Below, in pieces: positions 1-12,391 of a stretch of 64,000 nt of DNA. Each line of letters starts with the position of its first letter. Position 1 is the stretch's first letter. The DNA is from Gavia stellata (taxonomy: Eukaryota > Chordata > Aves > Gaviiformes > Gaviidae). The stretch is taken from contig NC_082596.1 of assembly GCF_030936135.1 (NCBI RefSeq), positions 76,910,888 through 76,974,887 of the forward strand, read 5' to 3'. Under the pieces are notes generated by a model that was not told the DNA's origin, did no database searches, and was given only the letters and a program-made list of their open reading frames with translations. The position numbers were made by a program, and so were the translations under genes.

Positions 1-970
1 AATTTACTACTGTTTTTGAAAACCTGGTGACATCTTCCATTTTATTCTCAAATGCTGATGGAAATGAACTAGGAAAACCATTGATTTAACATTAGCTGAA
101 CCTGAAAAAGAAGCAGTACTCCTCTGTGCAATCCTATTTCTTTTGAGAGTTGATATTAAGAGCGTACAGCTGCTTTAAGGGAAATCCTCACATTCACTAT
201 TTGAGCACAAGGAGAATGAAGTACACTAGAAGGAGATAAAATTCAATACTGCATGCATGTAGAGTCCCTCTGACCTTCTGCAAGATATTTAACATTTATA
301 TCTTTGTTTCCTGGAATGTAGAAGACTGTTTACTTCCAGTGGGAGGGTCAGTTTACTACATTTCTAAAATTGCCCAAAAATCCCACTCCATATAGGATTC
401 TGTGGCAGACACTTCCTATAGAACTTGAGGCAAATACTTTTTTAGGGCTTGTACTGATAGTATGAAATTTATTTATGCCAGGGATACATTACCTTAACTA
501 TTTCTCAACTAAGGATAAGATATCCATCTTCATATTCAAAAGACTCACAGTACCCATGCTGAAGTGAAAACTGGAAGGTTTGTTTTACAAATGTTCATTG
601 CAAAACTTCCTCCCATATTTGTTTGATTAGATCTAAGAAAAGTGTAATGAAATTGATGCAATAATAAATGCTTTTATATGAAGCTAGAGAGCTCACAACC
701 TTAGGTCACAAAAAAGCAGTCAGCTATCACAAATGCCCCAGTGTGAACACTGCTTCTAAACCCCAGTTAATCCATAAATCTCTTTGTGGCTGAAAAATTA
801 TCTCTTGTGCCATCATCTTTTTGTAATCCTTTGATGGCAAAGCACTGAGAGATGAGAAAGTGGCTGCATGTTTACTGGTGGTACTTGGGCTTGCCTGCTT
901 GGTGGGATTTACATATTCCAAACTTGCTCTGAAATTCATCACCGTATCTGTTGAATTACAATGATTTCAG
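1..970 (+). other. DDC: DDC last intron (partial)
   Basis: AT-rich non-coding sequence that ends in a normal acceptor (AG at 969-970) directly before the DDC terminal exon. I looked for the preceding coding exon, which should end in a VCFRLK-like peptide, and did not find it, so it probably lies left of the window. No repeat or regulatory element is recognisable here. Confidence 0.7.
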
Positions 971-1186
971 GGCTCAAATGAACTAAATAAGGCACTTCTT
1001 AAAAGCATAAATGAGGCCAAGAAGATTCATCTGGTCCCATGCCACCTGCGAGAGAAGTTTGTGCTCCGTTTTGCTATTTGTTCCCGCACAGTGGAATCCA
1101 CCCACATTAAGTTTGCCTGGCAGCACATCTCACAGCTGGCAACCGATCTTCTGAAAACATGGGAGCAAAACCACCACCAGAAGTAA
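971..1186 (+). CDS. DDC: Aromatic L-amino-acid decarboxylase, terminal coding exon
   Basis: The protein is the PLP-dependent cytosolic enzyme that converts L-DOPA to dopamine and 5-hydroxytryptophan to serotonin. This exon encodes the last 71 residues and a TAA stop at 1184-1186. It follows an AG acceptor at 969-970 and starts in phase 0 with [18 protein letters not shown]. It continues through the diagnostic stretch [20 protein letters not shown] and then RTVES, nearly identical to the C-terminal small domain of vertebrate DDC. The last residues ([10 protein letters not shown]) differ from the shorter human tail, where divergence is expected. The catalytic lysine and PLP-binding core are encoded upstream, outside the window. 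HDC is the nearest paralogue, but the peptide and the FIGNL1/IKZF1 neighbourhood both favour DDC. FIGNL1 follows on the same strand, as in other vertebrates. Confidence 0.95.
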   Translation, partial: GSNELNKALLKSINEAKKIHLVPCHLREKFVLRFAICSRTVESTHIKFAWQHISQLATDLLKTWEQNHHQK

Positions 1187-2214
1187 CAGCAGTGAAGTAG
1201 CAATGGGGAGGAGGTAATTAACTGTTTTCTTTGTGTTGCCAAGTTTTATTTTAGGGGCAGGTGGGAAAGTCAAATTATGAAGGAAAAGAATACAAAACCT
1301 GTTGTTATATAGCCCAGCTGCAGTAGCAAAATTCTTGCCAGCAAGTTGTGTTGTAACCTTAGTCATTCCTTCTCTGTACTGTAGTTTCATCTTGCCTGTT
1401 TCCAGGATGCATATAGCCATGGGGGCTCGAGCCATCATTTCTTACCACTTTGTAATCAAGAGCATTTAATGAACCAGGCAATGGAAATGGAATGGTTAGT
1501 GCTCCCTCCGTTGTCCCCATTAATCTCTAGCACACCCACTGCTTTCTTCACAGATGAAACTGTGAGCTGTTATAACCAATTAATTTAGCATTACTATGAC
1601 TTCAGAAAGAATCTCAGTTGGGGGAAGTTCAGTAACCTGGTTACAACACTGTTCAGGTCCTATCTAAACAGGCATGCACAAATGTTGTCATCATTTGGAG
1701 CACTATCATGTCATGACACACTTGCTGCAGTAATTTTGTAAATGAAGTTAGGACTTCAGGACTTCCTTCATTACATAGCCAGATCAGTGGGGAGTGAGCA
1801 CTAAATGAATGCTAACCATCCTTATGGCAGGTTCTCTACTTTCTTCTAAAGGGTTTGCTTTTAAAACAGCCATTTTGTCAAATCTCAGCAAATAGGTTAT
1901 GCTGGCTATTGGTTTTCACTTTGATCATTCATAATGAGGCCTCTTAAAAGCTCCTTCTTAAGAGTTTTGTCAAAAGCCATGTCCTACCTGGTATACTATA
2001 TTTTTAAGCAAGTTATTATAAGCAGTTATTACTTGAAAATAATCTGTAAGCTATGTTCTGTGAAATAGAGTTGTGATTTCTTTTTATGGCTACCATTCTG
2101 CTTACTTCATTGTGTAATAGATCTTTGACAAAATGTGCTAAGAAATGTGATGGCAAAAATGTTACACGTCATTTCTCAAATTAGCTAACAAACAAGATAA
2201 CAAGTTACAATAAA
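1187..2214 (+). other. DDC: DDC 3' UTR and flank, with candidate poly(A) signal
   Basis: Non-coding sequence follows the DDC stop. The first canonical AATAAA on the + strand is at 2209-2214, about 1 kb past the stop; a weaker AATACA variant lies near 1289. Which one is used cannot be told from sequence. Small open frames on the minus strand here have no recognisable content. Confidence 0.35.
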
Positions 2215-5200
2215 AGCAGAAATTAAGAGAACTAACCTGCAAAATATGCTGTGGTGCCCCCATCAGTGTTTTTCTTCCATTAACAGTGATGCATGGAATA
2301 TGAAAATATTGGAAAACAATTAACCTTCAGAGAAAGTCAAATAATGTGTACTTGACACAAACCATTGGTATGTCATCCTGTTGAAGGCAGGTAAAGAGCT
2401 GAAATGAAAGTCAGAAACGATATCTGACTTTAGTAAGTACTTCTGCCATTTTGAAAACATAACTTCCAGACAGTTATTTCTATGTAAATAAGAACAAAAG
2501 AAATAGCTACTCCAAAAAAAATAATCTGTAGGATTCATTTCTACCTTTGCATTTGTTTTACTCTTTCCCTTTTACTGCTCATATTAACTTCTAAAGCGTC
2601 TTGAACAACTTGCACAATTATTCAGCTTTCTTCCTCCGTCCCTTGTAAGCATACTTCCTACATTTGGGAAGTTGCAAGTAGTCCGTGAAACATGCACCGG
2701 GACAGTTAATTTGGCACACAGCCTGCTCCTACCCACTGTCTTTCCAGAAGGGATTAAAGAAGCTGACTATGGACCAGGTGAATTTTTCTGATGATTCTTA
2801 ATTACCTCACTTCTGTGGTGTAAATTGGGGAAGGATTAGTATTAATGTGGGTGCAAGTGGTACATAAGAGATGTGCATGAATCCTGACACTTTGGAAAAA
2901 CTGACCAAGCTCTGCATTTTCAGCAGGTCAAGCTATGCGACTGGGGAGGCCATGGCATACCACCCTTCTGTAAGGCTAGCCAGAGACTATGTTATCCACC
3001 CAGATGGAAAAGCTGATTACTATTTCTTTAAGAAATTGATTTCACAGGTAACAGACGAAGCAAGGGGTGACAAATCAATCTGGCAAAACTAAGTAATATT
3101 CAAGCAGGTGACTGAGCCATTCCGCAAGACAGTACGCTCAGCTACAGCATCAGAAATTTTGATAGCATCGTTCTCTTTAGCAGAATGAGTATGAAATTAA
3201 ACTTTTCTGTAGTAGCTTTTCTGTAGTAGCACAATGCAATAGATTGGTAGACTGAAGAGAGCAGAAAATGCTGGCAGTTGTTCCCTTGCTCTATTAGTTT
3301 TTTTAAAACATTATTCAGTTCTTATGACTTGGGAAACAACGTTCATCCATAGCAAATATGGTCCACACTGATACAATTTTACAATTTTTACATTATGAAA
3401 ACACTGGAGTCTAGGAGCCAGAGAAGAATTACAGTTTCTCTCTGAGACAGACCAGTATTTTGTATGTGAAATATTAACCAGGTCTGTCCAGGAAAAAAAA
3501 AAGAGATAAGATTCTGATCAAAGCTATCATAGAGTAAATGCAGGGCAATTCCACTGAAATGAAATGGAGCTGCTTTGGGCTTATGTGACTATAATTGAAA
3601 TTAAAATCTAACTAATAAGTATCAGAAAAGACATGCATAAGGTAAGGCAACGCTAGACTGAACATAAGAGGATTTTGGTGGAAATCCTCTCCATGGGAAC
3701 CAGAGCAGAGGTGGATGATGCACACCTGTGTAAGCCTCAAACTGCTGTAGAACAGGGATGCAGGCAGGACGCACATCCAAACCCAGAAGAGGTGAAATGT
3801 TCCCAACAGCCGAGAATTAGACATAGGTCCCTCTAGACATTTGTGGGAAAATGTTGCCAAAACTGACATTCAGTTAAACATTTTTCAGCATATGAGTATC
3901 AGTTTTAGAAGAGACTGTTGTCCAGATACCAAAACTCCTTTTGGCAAAGAATTTAGGATATGGGTTAATTTAAAATATCATAAATGTTACTTCATTTTTG
4001 TTTTTAAAGATGTGATGTAAGTAAATCTTCTAATAAAAACAGCAATGACAAGACCCATGGAATTTTATTTCCCCATGGCCAGCCCAATATGGAAATCGGA
4101 AATTCACAGTTCTAGTTTTTCTGAAATTCTGGGATGATTTGAATATGTAATTGGTGAAGGCCTTCTCAGTATTCAGTCTCTCATACCCTCTTTTCCCCAT
4201 GTGATAATTCCTTCATAGAATATTAATGTTAGATCATCTGAAAATGAAATCTGGGCTATGTAATCAACTCAAGAACAAAAGTGTTGAAAAGAACATTTTT
4301 GAAAGAAAAATGTAACAGCTGTTTCTGTTCTGTAGCTTTGCAACGTATCTGTGAGAAATACTGTATTTATGAATAGTTAATATGTGAACCTGGATTTATT
4401 GTGCCTTGTGTGCAAAAGCTAATACAGTCTGTGCTGATTAATACTGTTTGATGTTGAAAACAATTACAAAATCTCAGAATTGTACTTTAGTAGAATACTG
4501 ACATCTCAAGCAAGACAGTGCAGCTGCTAGAGGAGGGAAAAAAGTAACTTTTCAGTAGCCATACATCTTTTTTTTTAAACTAGTAGAGTGCTAGTACAAT
4601 ACTTTACATTCTTAATAATAATGACAGATTATATTTTATTACGGATGGTGAAATATTGAAAAGGTATGTATTTATAAAAGCATTGCTAATATATTATACT
4701 CTGAAATGCATTATCATTATTAAATTTCTAATTTTCTTTTTCCTTTACATATAAGATTGTGCTCATGGTTGTTGTTTTGTTGTTGTTGTTGTCTCCTGTA
4801 AGGATACCATATGTGATGAGTAGTACTCACACTGCAATTGCCTTACAACAGCAGTCTAAACCTTGAGACATGTGTAAACTTGAATTGCTCAAACGCAGGA
4901 GCAAATGAGAAATAAAACTGAGAATCCTGAAGACCAGGGTGGTGGAGGCAGATTAAATAATATCTGCATAGCATATGTAGAGTCTGTATGACCTAAATGG
5001 AAAAATAATCAGATGTTTAGTGCTTTTTTATTATAATTTGTGAGCTGTCGAGTTCTTTCAAATCTGTATCCAAAGCCTATTGAACGGACATGTAGGTTTT
5101 AGTTGGCAGCATTAATAAATGGAAACAAAACTGTAACTATTGTCTGTCTTTGCTATTAACGAAGCTTTTCCCAGTTTATTCATGCCAGATGCAATGTAAG

Positions 5201-6050
5201 GGGTCCAACTTCCCCACTCAGGTCACGTCTGTGCCCTGCTTTTCACCATCGGTGACTTTTTCTCAATGTGTTCTTCAAACAAATTACTTTGCAAATGAGA
5301 GTTCCTGCGGGAAGTTTCCTCCTCAGCAATACGAGTCTGAAAAATGCCTGGCCATAACTGGGGTCCATGCCGACCCTTTGGTAAAGTTCTGCACGGTCCT
5401 GCAGCTGTATCTGCCACCGGAGCCAGCTGCCCAGCTTCGGCTTTGGTTTGCAATCAGGTGGGACAAGGCAGCGGCCTGTTTCATCAGCCCTGCCTTGCTG
5501 CAGGCTGTGTTCCCAAGGGGAGCTTTCAGCTGCAGGCTCCTTCACTCCCCGCCCCTGTGCAGCCCAAGGGAAATCAGGCAGGCATGCCTTGGGGGAAATT
5601 TGATGGCAGCAGTGTTAGAAACTATAAATGTTAGCCCAATTTGGTTTTAGATGATAGCTTGAATAGTAGCGTAGACGGTTTAATATGCTGTTTGCACGAA
5701 TGGTATAACAAGCTTGACGTGTAACAAAAACCTGACAGTAACTGTAAGAAATGTTTCTCATGGGAAATTAAATGTTCACCCACACAGAAGTGACTGTGTT
5801 AATACCAGAGGTGTAACTGCAGCACAGTGTGCTAATTTGCATCTAGGTTGGTGCGCTAATTTGAATGTGGGTTGGTGTGATCCAGCTAGGGACTCCATGA
5901 CCAGATTCAGTTCATCAGGCAAACCCACCTGGGCCACCGTCTGTTTGCCCTGTAAGGAATGACGCTGTTTATCTCATCCCTCTGCCAGAGTCCAGCTACT
6001 GCTGCTGCTGAGGCCTTTAGCAGAGCTGTTCTCCCAAAAAAGCCTGTTCA
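2215..6050. other. DDC-FIGNL1 intergenic spacer
   Basis: AT-rich sequence without a recognisable gene. It holds a 14-bp perfect tandem duplication at 3202-3229, a short interrupted (GTT)n tract at about 4768-4792, and an open frame at 5150-5650 that I reject as coding. GC content rises from about 5.2 kb towards the CpG island. Confidence 0.6.
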
Positions 6051-7030
6051 GCAGCGGTTGTTTCCGAGGGCGTTAGACAGCATTAGCTTCTGATCCTGCC
6101 GTGGTGGCTGTGGTAGCCTTGCACCCGGTGCCGCGGTGGGAGAGATGAAAGAGGAGCCGTGGAGGACAGGCGCAGAGGGCGCGGGCACCCGTCGCCACCG
6201 CCAGAACCTCCGCCAAGGCTGGCAGCTGCACAGCGCGACTCTGGCACTGGTGTTGGTGTCCGTTCAACAGCACAAGCAAATTAGCCGTAAATGACCCGCG
6301 CAGCCTGCGTTTAACCTGACCTGCTGCACCCCCTCGGCTACGGCCCTCCCCGGGCAAGCCGGGCCTTGCGTTTGGGCATGTCTCCCACGGAGCTCGCCCT
6401 GCGCTGAGGGCGGTGGCTGAGGAGAGCCCAGGACTGCGCTTGCCCAGTCTCCTCCAAACTGAGCGGAGGGCACCCAGAGGCCCCTCCAACCGAGAGAAAG
6501 GAAGAGCGGGGTACGTTGATGGGAGGTGGCCACCCTGCCATTTTGGGCAGCCATCGAGTTCGACACAGAAGGAGCCGCAGTGCTTCTGCTCCGGCACAAC
6601 GTGCGTAAATGTGAGGGCACGCCTTCTCTGCCTCCCAGGAACAGCTCTTCCCCAGGTTTCCATTTTCTGCTACTGCTGAAAATGGCCTGGATAGGCGACA
6701 AACATCATAAAATCTTTTGACTTCTCTGGCCTCTTCCTTCTCGACTGCCGCAGCTTTCAGCTGAAGAACCAAACCCTCCTCCTGGAAGTTTTTCCCAAGG
6801 GCGTGCAGGCACGTCAGGCTTCAAGAACCCTTCTGGGCAAGCAACGGTAACCGAAAAATCGGCACACTTATCGTTGGCACGCGACGCGAGGGCCCGCGGC
6901 CGCCATTGCGGCGGACCGGGACCGGGACCGGAGCCCGCCAGACGCTGCTCGCCCCTCACGCGCCACCCCGCGCGCTGCGGCCGGGGCGGGGCGGGGCCGA
7001 CCCGCCTCCCAAGGCACGGATCCCGCGTCC

Positions 7031-7264
7031 ATTGGAGGGCGTGTGCCTCAGGAACAGCCAATAAGAAGCAGGAATGCCCGGGTGCGGGCCTCGCCCGCTC
7101 GCCCTCTCGCTCTCCAGCTCTCCCTCCCTCCCGGAGCGCCGGTAAACCCGAGCAGATGACGTCGGCGCAGCGAACCTCCCACCGCTTCCCCTCGGCCCTC
7201 CCTTCCGATTTCTGATTGGCTGCACCTCCCAGAGCCCTGTTATCCAATGGGGGGGCGGGGGCGG
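7031..7264 (+). promoter_or_regulatory. FIGNL1: FIGNL1 core promoter: four CCAAT boxes, CRE, GC boxes
   Basis: CCAAT pentamers or their complement ATTGG occur at 7031-7035 (reverse), 7058-7062 (forward), 7215-7219 (reverse) and 7244-7248 (forward). A TGACGTCG CRE-like site is at 7157-7164, and GGGGCGGGG-type GC boxes follow at 7251-7264. No TATA box is evident. CCAAT/NF-Y plus CRE plus Sp1 sites in a TATA-less island are typical of proliferation-linked genes, which fits FIGNL1. Binding is inferred, not shown. Confidence 0.6.
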
Positions 7265-7321
7265 GGCTTGGGACAGGGCGGGCGCGGGATCTGCTGGGGC
7301 GGCTGGCGGCGACCGTGGCCG
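7265..7321 (+). other. FIGNL1: Candidate FIGNL1 non-coding first exon
   Basis: Downstream of the GC boxes the sequence runs through GGCGGCGACCGTGGCCG to a possible splice donor (GTGGGTG) at about 7320-7326. The FIGNL1 coding exon starts with its own acceptor and carries only 8 untranslated bases, so at least one upstream non-coding exon must exist. This is the most likely place, but other donors in the island are possible. Confidence 0.3.
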
Positions 7322-10200
7322 GTGGGTGTGCGCGCGCGTCGTGGGGGGACGGGAGAAGCAAGGGGCGGCGGGGGGAGTTGCACGGCTGCTGTGGCCGTGT
7401 TGCGGGACCCCCTCTGCCCCGCCCGCCCCGGGTGGGTGTCTCGCTCTCCTCGCGCCCCCCCCGTCCCCCCCCTTCCCCTGCAGCCGCCGAGCGGTGCGCG
7501 CCGGGCCCCGGCCGTTGGAGGCGGTTGGCGACCGTTGGGCCCCCCTCCCCTCAGGCGTGAGGGTCCTCGGTGCGCTCCCGCGGTTGAGCCCGCCCGGGCG
7601 GCCCGCCCGGCCCAGCGGATTCCGGCGGGGCGGGAGGTGGGCGTCCCTTCGCCCTGGTGTGGAGGGACGAAGGCCGCTGGGGAGCCCTTCTCGGCTCCAG
7701 TCTCGGCTCCCCCTCCCCCGTTGCGGTGAGGGGGGTTGACGTGCTTCAAGCTGTGCCAGTGAGGGCTCCTGAGCTGAAGGGCGCTGCCCTGGCGTCTTGC
7801 TGGCTGGATGGTATCGGCCTGTGCGTGCTCCGCAGGAGCGGAGAGGGCTAAGCCTTGCCTGGGCAGCTGGCCTGCTTCCCTTCTGGTTTTCTGGCCTGTG
7901 GGCAAGCAGGCTTTCCCCGTGTTTTCAATGGGTCTATACGTTCATGTATGAATGTAATGACATCTAGCAGGCGTGTCAGGTAGTTAGTTACCCCTCTGTT
8001 TGCTGAGGCTGAACACTTGCATGCCAGAAATGCGTTATTATCAGTGCTTTGAAACACCCCCAACGTTAGACACTTATATGAAAGTGTGGCGCTCACAACA
8101 TCTAGGAACAGTTTGGGTTGTTGGAGAAGGACTGACTGTCCGCATACGCATTTGGCTAGCTCTTGGGGGAAAAATAGTAAGACTATGAGGACAACTAAAG
8201 GAATTAGAATAGGGAGAGAATGTGATATTAGAAGATAATTAAGAAGAAAAATCAAATTGAAGTTTTAAACTAGCTACCTCTGTTCACTTATTATGACTTT
8301 CCCTCAAAGCTGTGAAGATGATTACTAAATCTTTAGGAAGTGGTGTGAACTTGAGATTTTATATTCTGAATGATGTAAATCTATGGAAATATTTCATGGG
8401 AGCAAATGCCTGATACTACACTTTTTCTGAACTTAGCTTTTATGTTTCATAAGATCTTTTTGATTCAACAGTTACAAAAAAGTTATGTGCACAGTCACAG
8501 TTATTTAGTATGTTGTTTAGTAGTTGTTTAGAGAAAAAAAATAAAAGTCTGCAGTCTTCCATCTCCTGTTCACCTGTCGCTTAGCTGCAGATGGATTATG
8601 GTGGGAATTTGCACTTCATTCGGTAGGCAGAAGTTAGACTTCTCACGGTACAAAAGTTAACAGTAATTTTCAGAGGAAATCTTATTTTTGTGTTCTTTTT
8701 TTTAATTGGCTTCCCATGTAAAAGCACTGAATTTGCAGGTAAAAGATGTTTCGTCTTTTCTCTACAAAATTGGGCTGAAGTCTAAAAAAATCCAAAACAA
8801 AATAATTTATCTCCTTACTGTTTGTGTGTAACTCCTCCTGCCGTAATCATATTGTGCTCTCTGTTGTCTTATACTAATGCAAGACTTTTTGAAAGTAAAT
8901 AGAGAGGACCCCCCCCATACCCCGTATTCCTTCAGCTCTCTCCCCAGTCTTCTATGTACATTACACCTGTACCTTAATCTGCACTCATACATAGTCTGTA
9001 GCTGATTCTGAAGAAGATTGCAAGTTGACCCGTACTCTGTTGGAAGGGGTGCAGAATATATGGACCTCCACTTTAATGGTTTTTGTTTTAAGTATTCTCT
9101 GCCTGGAACCTCCCGGTACATATTGAAGTTAAAAAAAGAGAAATTAGAATTTGATGCATTTTGGTCATATAATATATTAGATATACGTCCCTTATGGGCA
9201 GATGAGAAGATCGGAATTACTGTGTGTTAGGAGCTTTCTGCAAACCCTGTTGAGGCAGTGGTAGGTTTCTCTTAATCTTGCTTGCGCCCGTGTCTCTTCT
9301 GAGATCGTGAATTCTTGACATGACCAGAAATATCTCTGCACATGATACATTGCAGAGAAAGACTTCTTTGAAAATACATCGTAAACATGAGCATATCTTT
9401 TCAAGTCTAGCAAAATGTTCCTTCCTAGCCAAATATAATCTTTCTTATTTCTTTAAGTAAAAAATTGCTGAAAGAATTTAAATCCCACTTTCTAAAACTG
9501 AGAAACAAGCATTGCTTTAAACACACAAGAGCTTTGTTTCGCTAAAATGTAAAATGGGGACATCTTAGTGTGTTCTAAATGGAATAAATAGTTTTGAACA
9601 TTTGCTGTGGATCTGTAAGTATTTTCTTAATCTGAAAGTTTACTACATTCAGGCTTATGCATTCCACTTTTACCTCCCCTCAGAGACTTTGCATATAGTT
9701 TTATTTATTAGCTTCATTGTTTCATTTTTATTACTGTCACTGTAATAAATTTCATCCTTCTGACAGTGATCTATAATCTGTCCTCCTCTGCACTGTGCCA
9801 TATTCTGTCAAATGAGAGTGAAAGCACTGGTGATTTCATTTAACAAGGCCAATTTTTGTTTGGCCATCTGTTACCATTCTTTGCAGTCTATTTACCTCCC
9901 CAGGAGACCTCTGGTTAGAAGCAAACTCTTTTTTTTTTTTTTTTCCCTTCTTTTCTTTCTTTGAACAAAGAAGAAAAGAGAACCTCAGTCTAAATGGCTT
10001 TACACCACAAAGCTGGATGCTTTTTGAAAATGGTAAAGTGTCCAGACTGGCTAAGTAGCTTACAAGATCTGCTGCACTATTTTGCTCGGTTAAAATAATG
10101 TATGTTTTCATGTATATGTATTTAGGAAAGGGGGAAAGCAGCCAAAGCAAATAGCTATGAAATGCATTTTATAACAGCAGGTATTTTATGTATGTTTCAG
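7322..10200 (+). other. FIGNL1: FIGNL1 5' intron
   Basis: The first ~500 bases are still GC-rich; the rest is AT-rich and without recognisable genes. A long T/pyrimidine run lies at about 9930-9962. The intron ends in a pyrimidine-rich stretch and an AG acceptor at 10199-10200, eight bases before the FIGNL1 start codon. Further untranslated exons inside it cannot be excluded. Confidence 0.55.
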
Positions 10201-10208
10201 TGTCAGTG

Positions 10209-12284
10209 ATGGAAACCCCCACCCGCAGCACCGTGCACCTGAGCGACTGGCAGAAAAGTTACTTTGCTATTACCTCTGGCACCTGCACACCTGGACAGAA
10301 GGCAGATGAATACCGTGCCAAAATCCTGCGTATTCAGTATGCATGGGCAAACTCCGAGATCTCTCAGGTCTGTGCTGCCAACCTGTTTAAAAAATATGCA
10401 GAGAAATACTCTGCAATTATTGACTCTGACAACATAGAGACTGGCTTGAATAACTATGCTGAAAACATTTTGACTTTGGCAAAGTGTCAGCAAAATGACA
10501 GTGACAAGTGGCAATCTGCCTTGACAACAGATAATGTATTTGAATTAAAGTGTGTGCAAGAGAGGATGCGGGCTGGCAAAAATTTCCAAAGCTCTCAAAT
10601 GGCACCAACAGATGCCTGTGTACTAGCTGATAAAGGGGTCAGTGCCTCTGCCACTCCAGATCTTCCTAAACTCAGTATCTTCAGCACTGCCGGAGAGACT
10701 GAGCTCTGTGCTGGCTCAGCAAAATGTGCAAGTCAGGGACCAGATCTCCTTGAGCATCCCTCATCTTCAAAGTCTCTTCAAAGCAGTGTGCCTCCTATGA
10801 CCAAAACTTCGGATACACTTCCTGCCTCTTCAGCCTCCTTAAACGAACAGGTTCATATAGGCTTCCAGGCAACTCCACTATTTAGAAGTAAAGAAGCGAC
10901 AAGTAGTAGTTCTCTGAAAATGTCGGGTAACTGTCGTGATGGTCAAAATTTGTCTCTTTCCAATCAGTCAGCTGTACCTGCACGGTCTGCAAGTTCTGGA
11001 AAGAGAAAAGCATTTTATGGCCTCGCTGATGAAGGCAGCATGGTGATTCCTAGCCTTGCTCCATGCCAAGCTTCCATTAGTACAGAAACCAGTAGTTTTT
11101 CAGGGAATAGAAACAGAAATGAAGAGAGCAGTGTTCCTGGTTTTAGAACTGCAAAAGAACAGCTGTGGGTGGATCAGCAAAAGAAATCTCAAAACCTACC
11201 CCAGCGTGCACCGGTCTCGTCATATGGAGGTGTAAAAAAATCACTGGGTGCAGGCAGATCTCGGGGTCCGTTTGGCAAGTTCGTTCCTCCAGTTCCAAAA
11301 CAAGATGGAAATGAAAACGGAGGAGCACAGTGTAAGCCTCATGCAAGAGGACAAACAGATCCAACACTGCCTGTAGATGAACGACTGAAGAACATAGAAC
11401 CAAAAATGGTTGAACTCATTATGCACGAGATCATGGACCATGGGCCTCCTGTCAACTGGGATGACATCGCTGGAGTTGAATTTGCTAAAGCTACCATAAA
11501 AGAAATAGTAGTCTGGCCTATGCTGAGGCCAGACATCTTCACTGGGTTACGTGGTCCTCCTAAAGGAATTCTTCTCTTTGGCCCCCCTGGGACTGGCAAG
11601 ACTCTTATAGGCAAGTGCATCGCATGCCAGTCTGGAGCAACTTTTTTTAGCATCAGTGCCTCTTCTCTGACTTCCAAATGGGTAGGCGAGGGGGAAAAGA
11701 TGGTCCGTGCGCTGTTCACTGTGGCACGATGTCAACAGCCAGCAGTGATTTTCATTGATGAAATTGATTCTCTGTTGTCTCAGCGTGGAGATGGGGAGCA
11801 CGAATCGTCGAGAAGAATAAAAACTGAATTTCTGGTCCAGTTAGATGGGGCAACAACCTCCTCTGAAGATCGTATTCTAGTGGTTGGAGCAACGAATCGA
11901 CCCCAAGAAATCGATGAAGCTGCCCGGAGGAGACTAGTGAAGAGACTCTACATTCCTCTTCCAGAAGCCTCAGCAAGGAAGCAGATTGTTACCCGCCTAA
12001 TGTCAAAGGAGCACTGCTCTCTAAATGAAGAGGAAATAGAACTCATAGTTAAGAAATCGAATGGATTTTCTGGGGCAGACATGACACAGCTCTGTCGAGA
12101 AGCTTCTCTGGGCCCTATCCGCAGTCTTCAGTCCATGGACATTGCAACTATCATGCCAGACCAAGTACGGCCTATTGCTTTTCTGGACTTTGAGAGTGCT
12201 TTTAGAACCGTGCGGCCCAGTGTCTCCTCAAAGGACCTAGAGCTGTATGAAACCTGGAACCAGACATTTGGCTGCGGTAGATAA
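10209..12284 (+). CDS. FIGNL1: Fidgetin-like 1, AAA ATPase that remodels RAD51
   Basis: Nuclear meiotic-clade AAA ATPase that, with partner FIRRM, dismantles RAD51 filaments in homologous recombination. The whole 691-aa protein is one exon, as in other vertebrates; human is 674 aa. I chose the ATG at 10209 because the in-frame ATG at 10188 lies before the splice acceptor (10199-10200), and [15 protein letters not shown] aligns with the human start. The conserved N-terminal region (to about residue 110) is followed by a divergent, probably disordered linker, then FRTA at 312-315, the RAD51-binding FxxA motif (human F295-A298). The AAA core has Walker A GPPGTGKT at 458-465 (K464), Walker B VIFIDEID at 513-520 (D517, E518), sensor-1 N563, and arginines R573-R575. 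The C-terminal region ends NQTFGCGR. All catalytic residues are intact, and the constant 17-residue offset from human places the extra length in the N-terminal part and linker. G at -3 and +4 gives a good Kozak context. Confidence 0.98.
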   Translation: METPTRSTVHLSDWQKSYFAITSGTCTPGQKADEYRAKILRIQYAWANSEISQVCAANLFKKYAEKYSAIIDSDNIETGLNNYAENILTLAKCQQNDSDKWQSALTTDNVFELKCVQERMRAGKNFQSSQMAPTDACVLADKGVSASATPDLPKLSIFSTAGETELCAGSAKCASQGPDLLEHPSSSKSLQSSVPPMTKTSDTLPASSASLNEQVHIGFQATPLFRSKEATSSSSLKMSGNCRDGQNLSLSNQSAVPARSASSGKRKAFYGLADEGSMVIPSLAPCQASISTETSSFSGNRNRNEESSVPGFRTAKEQLWVDQQKKSQNLPQRAPVSSYGGVKKSLGAGRSRGPFGKFVPPVPKQDGNENGGAQCKPHARGQTDPTLPVDERLKNIEPKMVELIMHEIMDHGPPVNWDDIAGVEFAKATIKEIVVWPMLRPDIFTGLRGPPKGILLFGPPGTGKTLIGKCIACQSGATFFSISASSLTSKWVGEGEKMVRALFTVARCQQPAVIFIDEIDSLLSQRGDGEHESSRRIKTEFLVQLDGATTSSEDRILVVGATNRPQEIDEAARRRLVKRLYIPLPEASARKQIVTRLMSKEHCSLNEEEIELIVKKSNGFSGADMTQLCREASLGPIRSLQSMDIATIMPDQVRPIAFLDFESAFRTVRPSVSSKDLELYETWNQTFGCGR

Positions 12285-12385
12285 TTGCATCCTAACTGTT
12301 TCACTGAAACATTTCTTAAGCATTGTCACGTATTAAACCCATGATAACGTAGGGTTTCTGCACTTCTTTTTGTTTCTGTCTTTGA

Positions 12386-12391
12386 AATAAA
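12386..12391 (+). terminator. FIGNL1: FIGNL1 poly(A) signal
   Basis: A canonical AATAAA about 100 bases after the TAA stop at 12282-12284, followed by T- and GT-containing sequence. It implies a very short 3' UTR. No better signal lies before it. Confidence 0.7.

Larger units (their letters stand above)
6050..7850. promoter_or_regulatory. FIGNL1: CpG island upstream of FIGNL1
   Basis: GC content and CpG density are far above the flanks from about 6.1 to 7.75 kb, densest at 6.87-7.73 kb with many CGCG and GGCGGGG strings. It is the only strong CpG island in the window and lies about 3 kb upstream of the FIGNL1 coding exon, so it is most simply the FIGNL1 promoter and 5' exon region. The many long open frames on both strands are the usual by-product of few stop codons in GC-rich DNA. 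Confidence 0.85.

Noticed and set aside
2871-3092. 73-codon plus-strand frame
   Set aside because: No similarity to DDC or any family I know, and not flanked by convincing splice sites. Treated as chance.
5150-5650. 166-codon open frame on the + strand
   Set aside because: No recognisable domain, overlapping open frames on both strands, no splice or promoter context, and lies in rising GC DNA. The composition looks non-coding.
6073-7905. Long open frames on both strands (up to 221 codons)
   Set aside because: All fall in the CpG island, where stop codons are rare. Their peptides are low-complexity Arg/Pro/Gly/Ala strings in overlapping frames.
10188-10208. Upstream in-frame ATG extending FIGNL1 by seven residues (MYVSVSV)
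   Set aside because: It lies before the splice acceptor at 10199-10200, so it is intronic. The protein start at 10209 matches the family.
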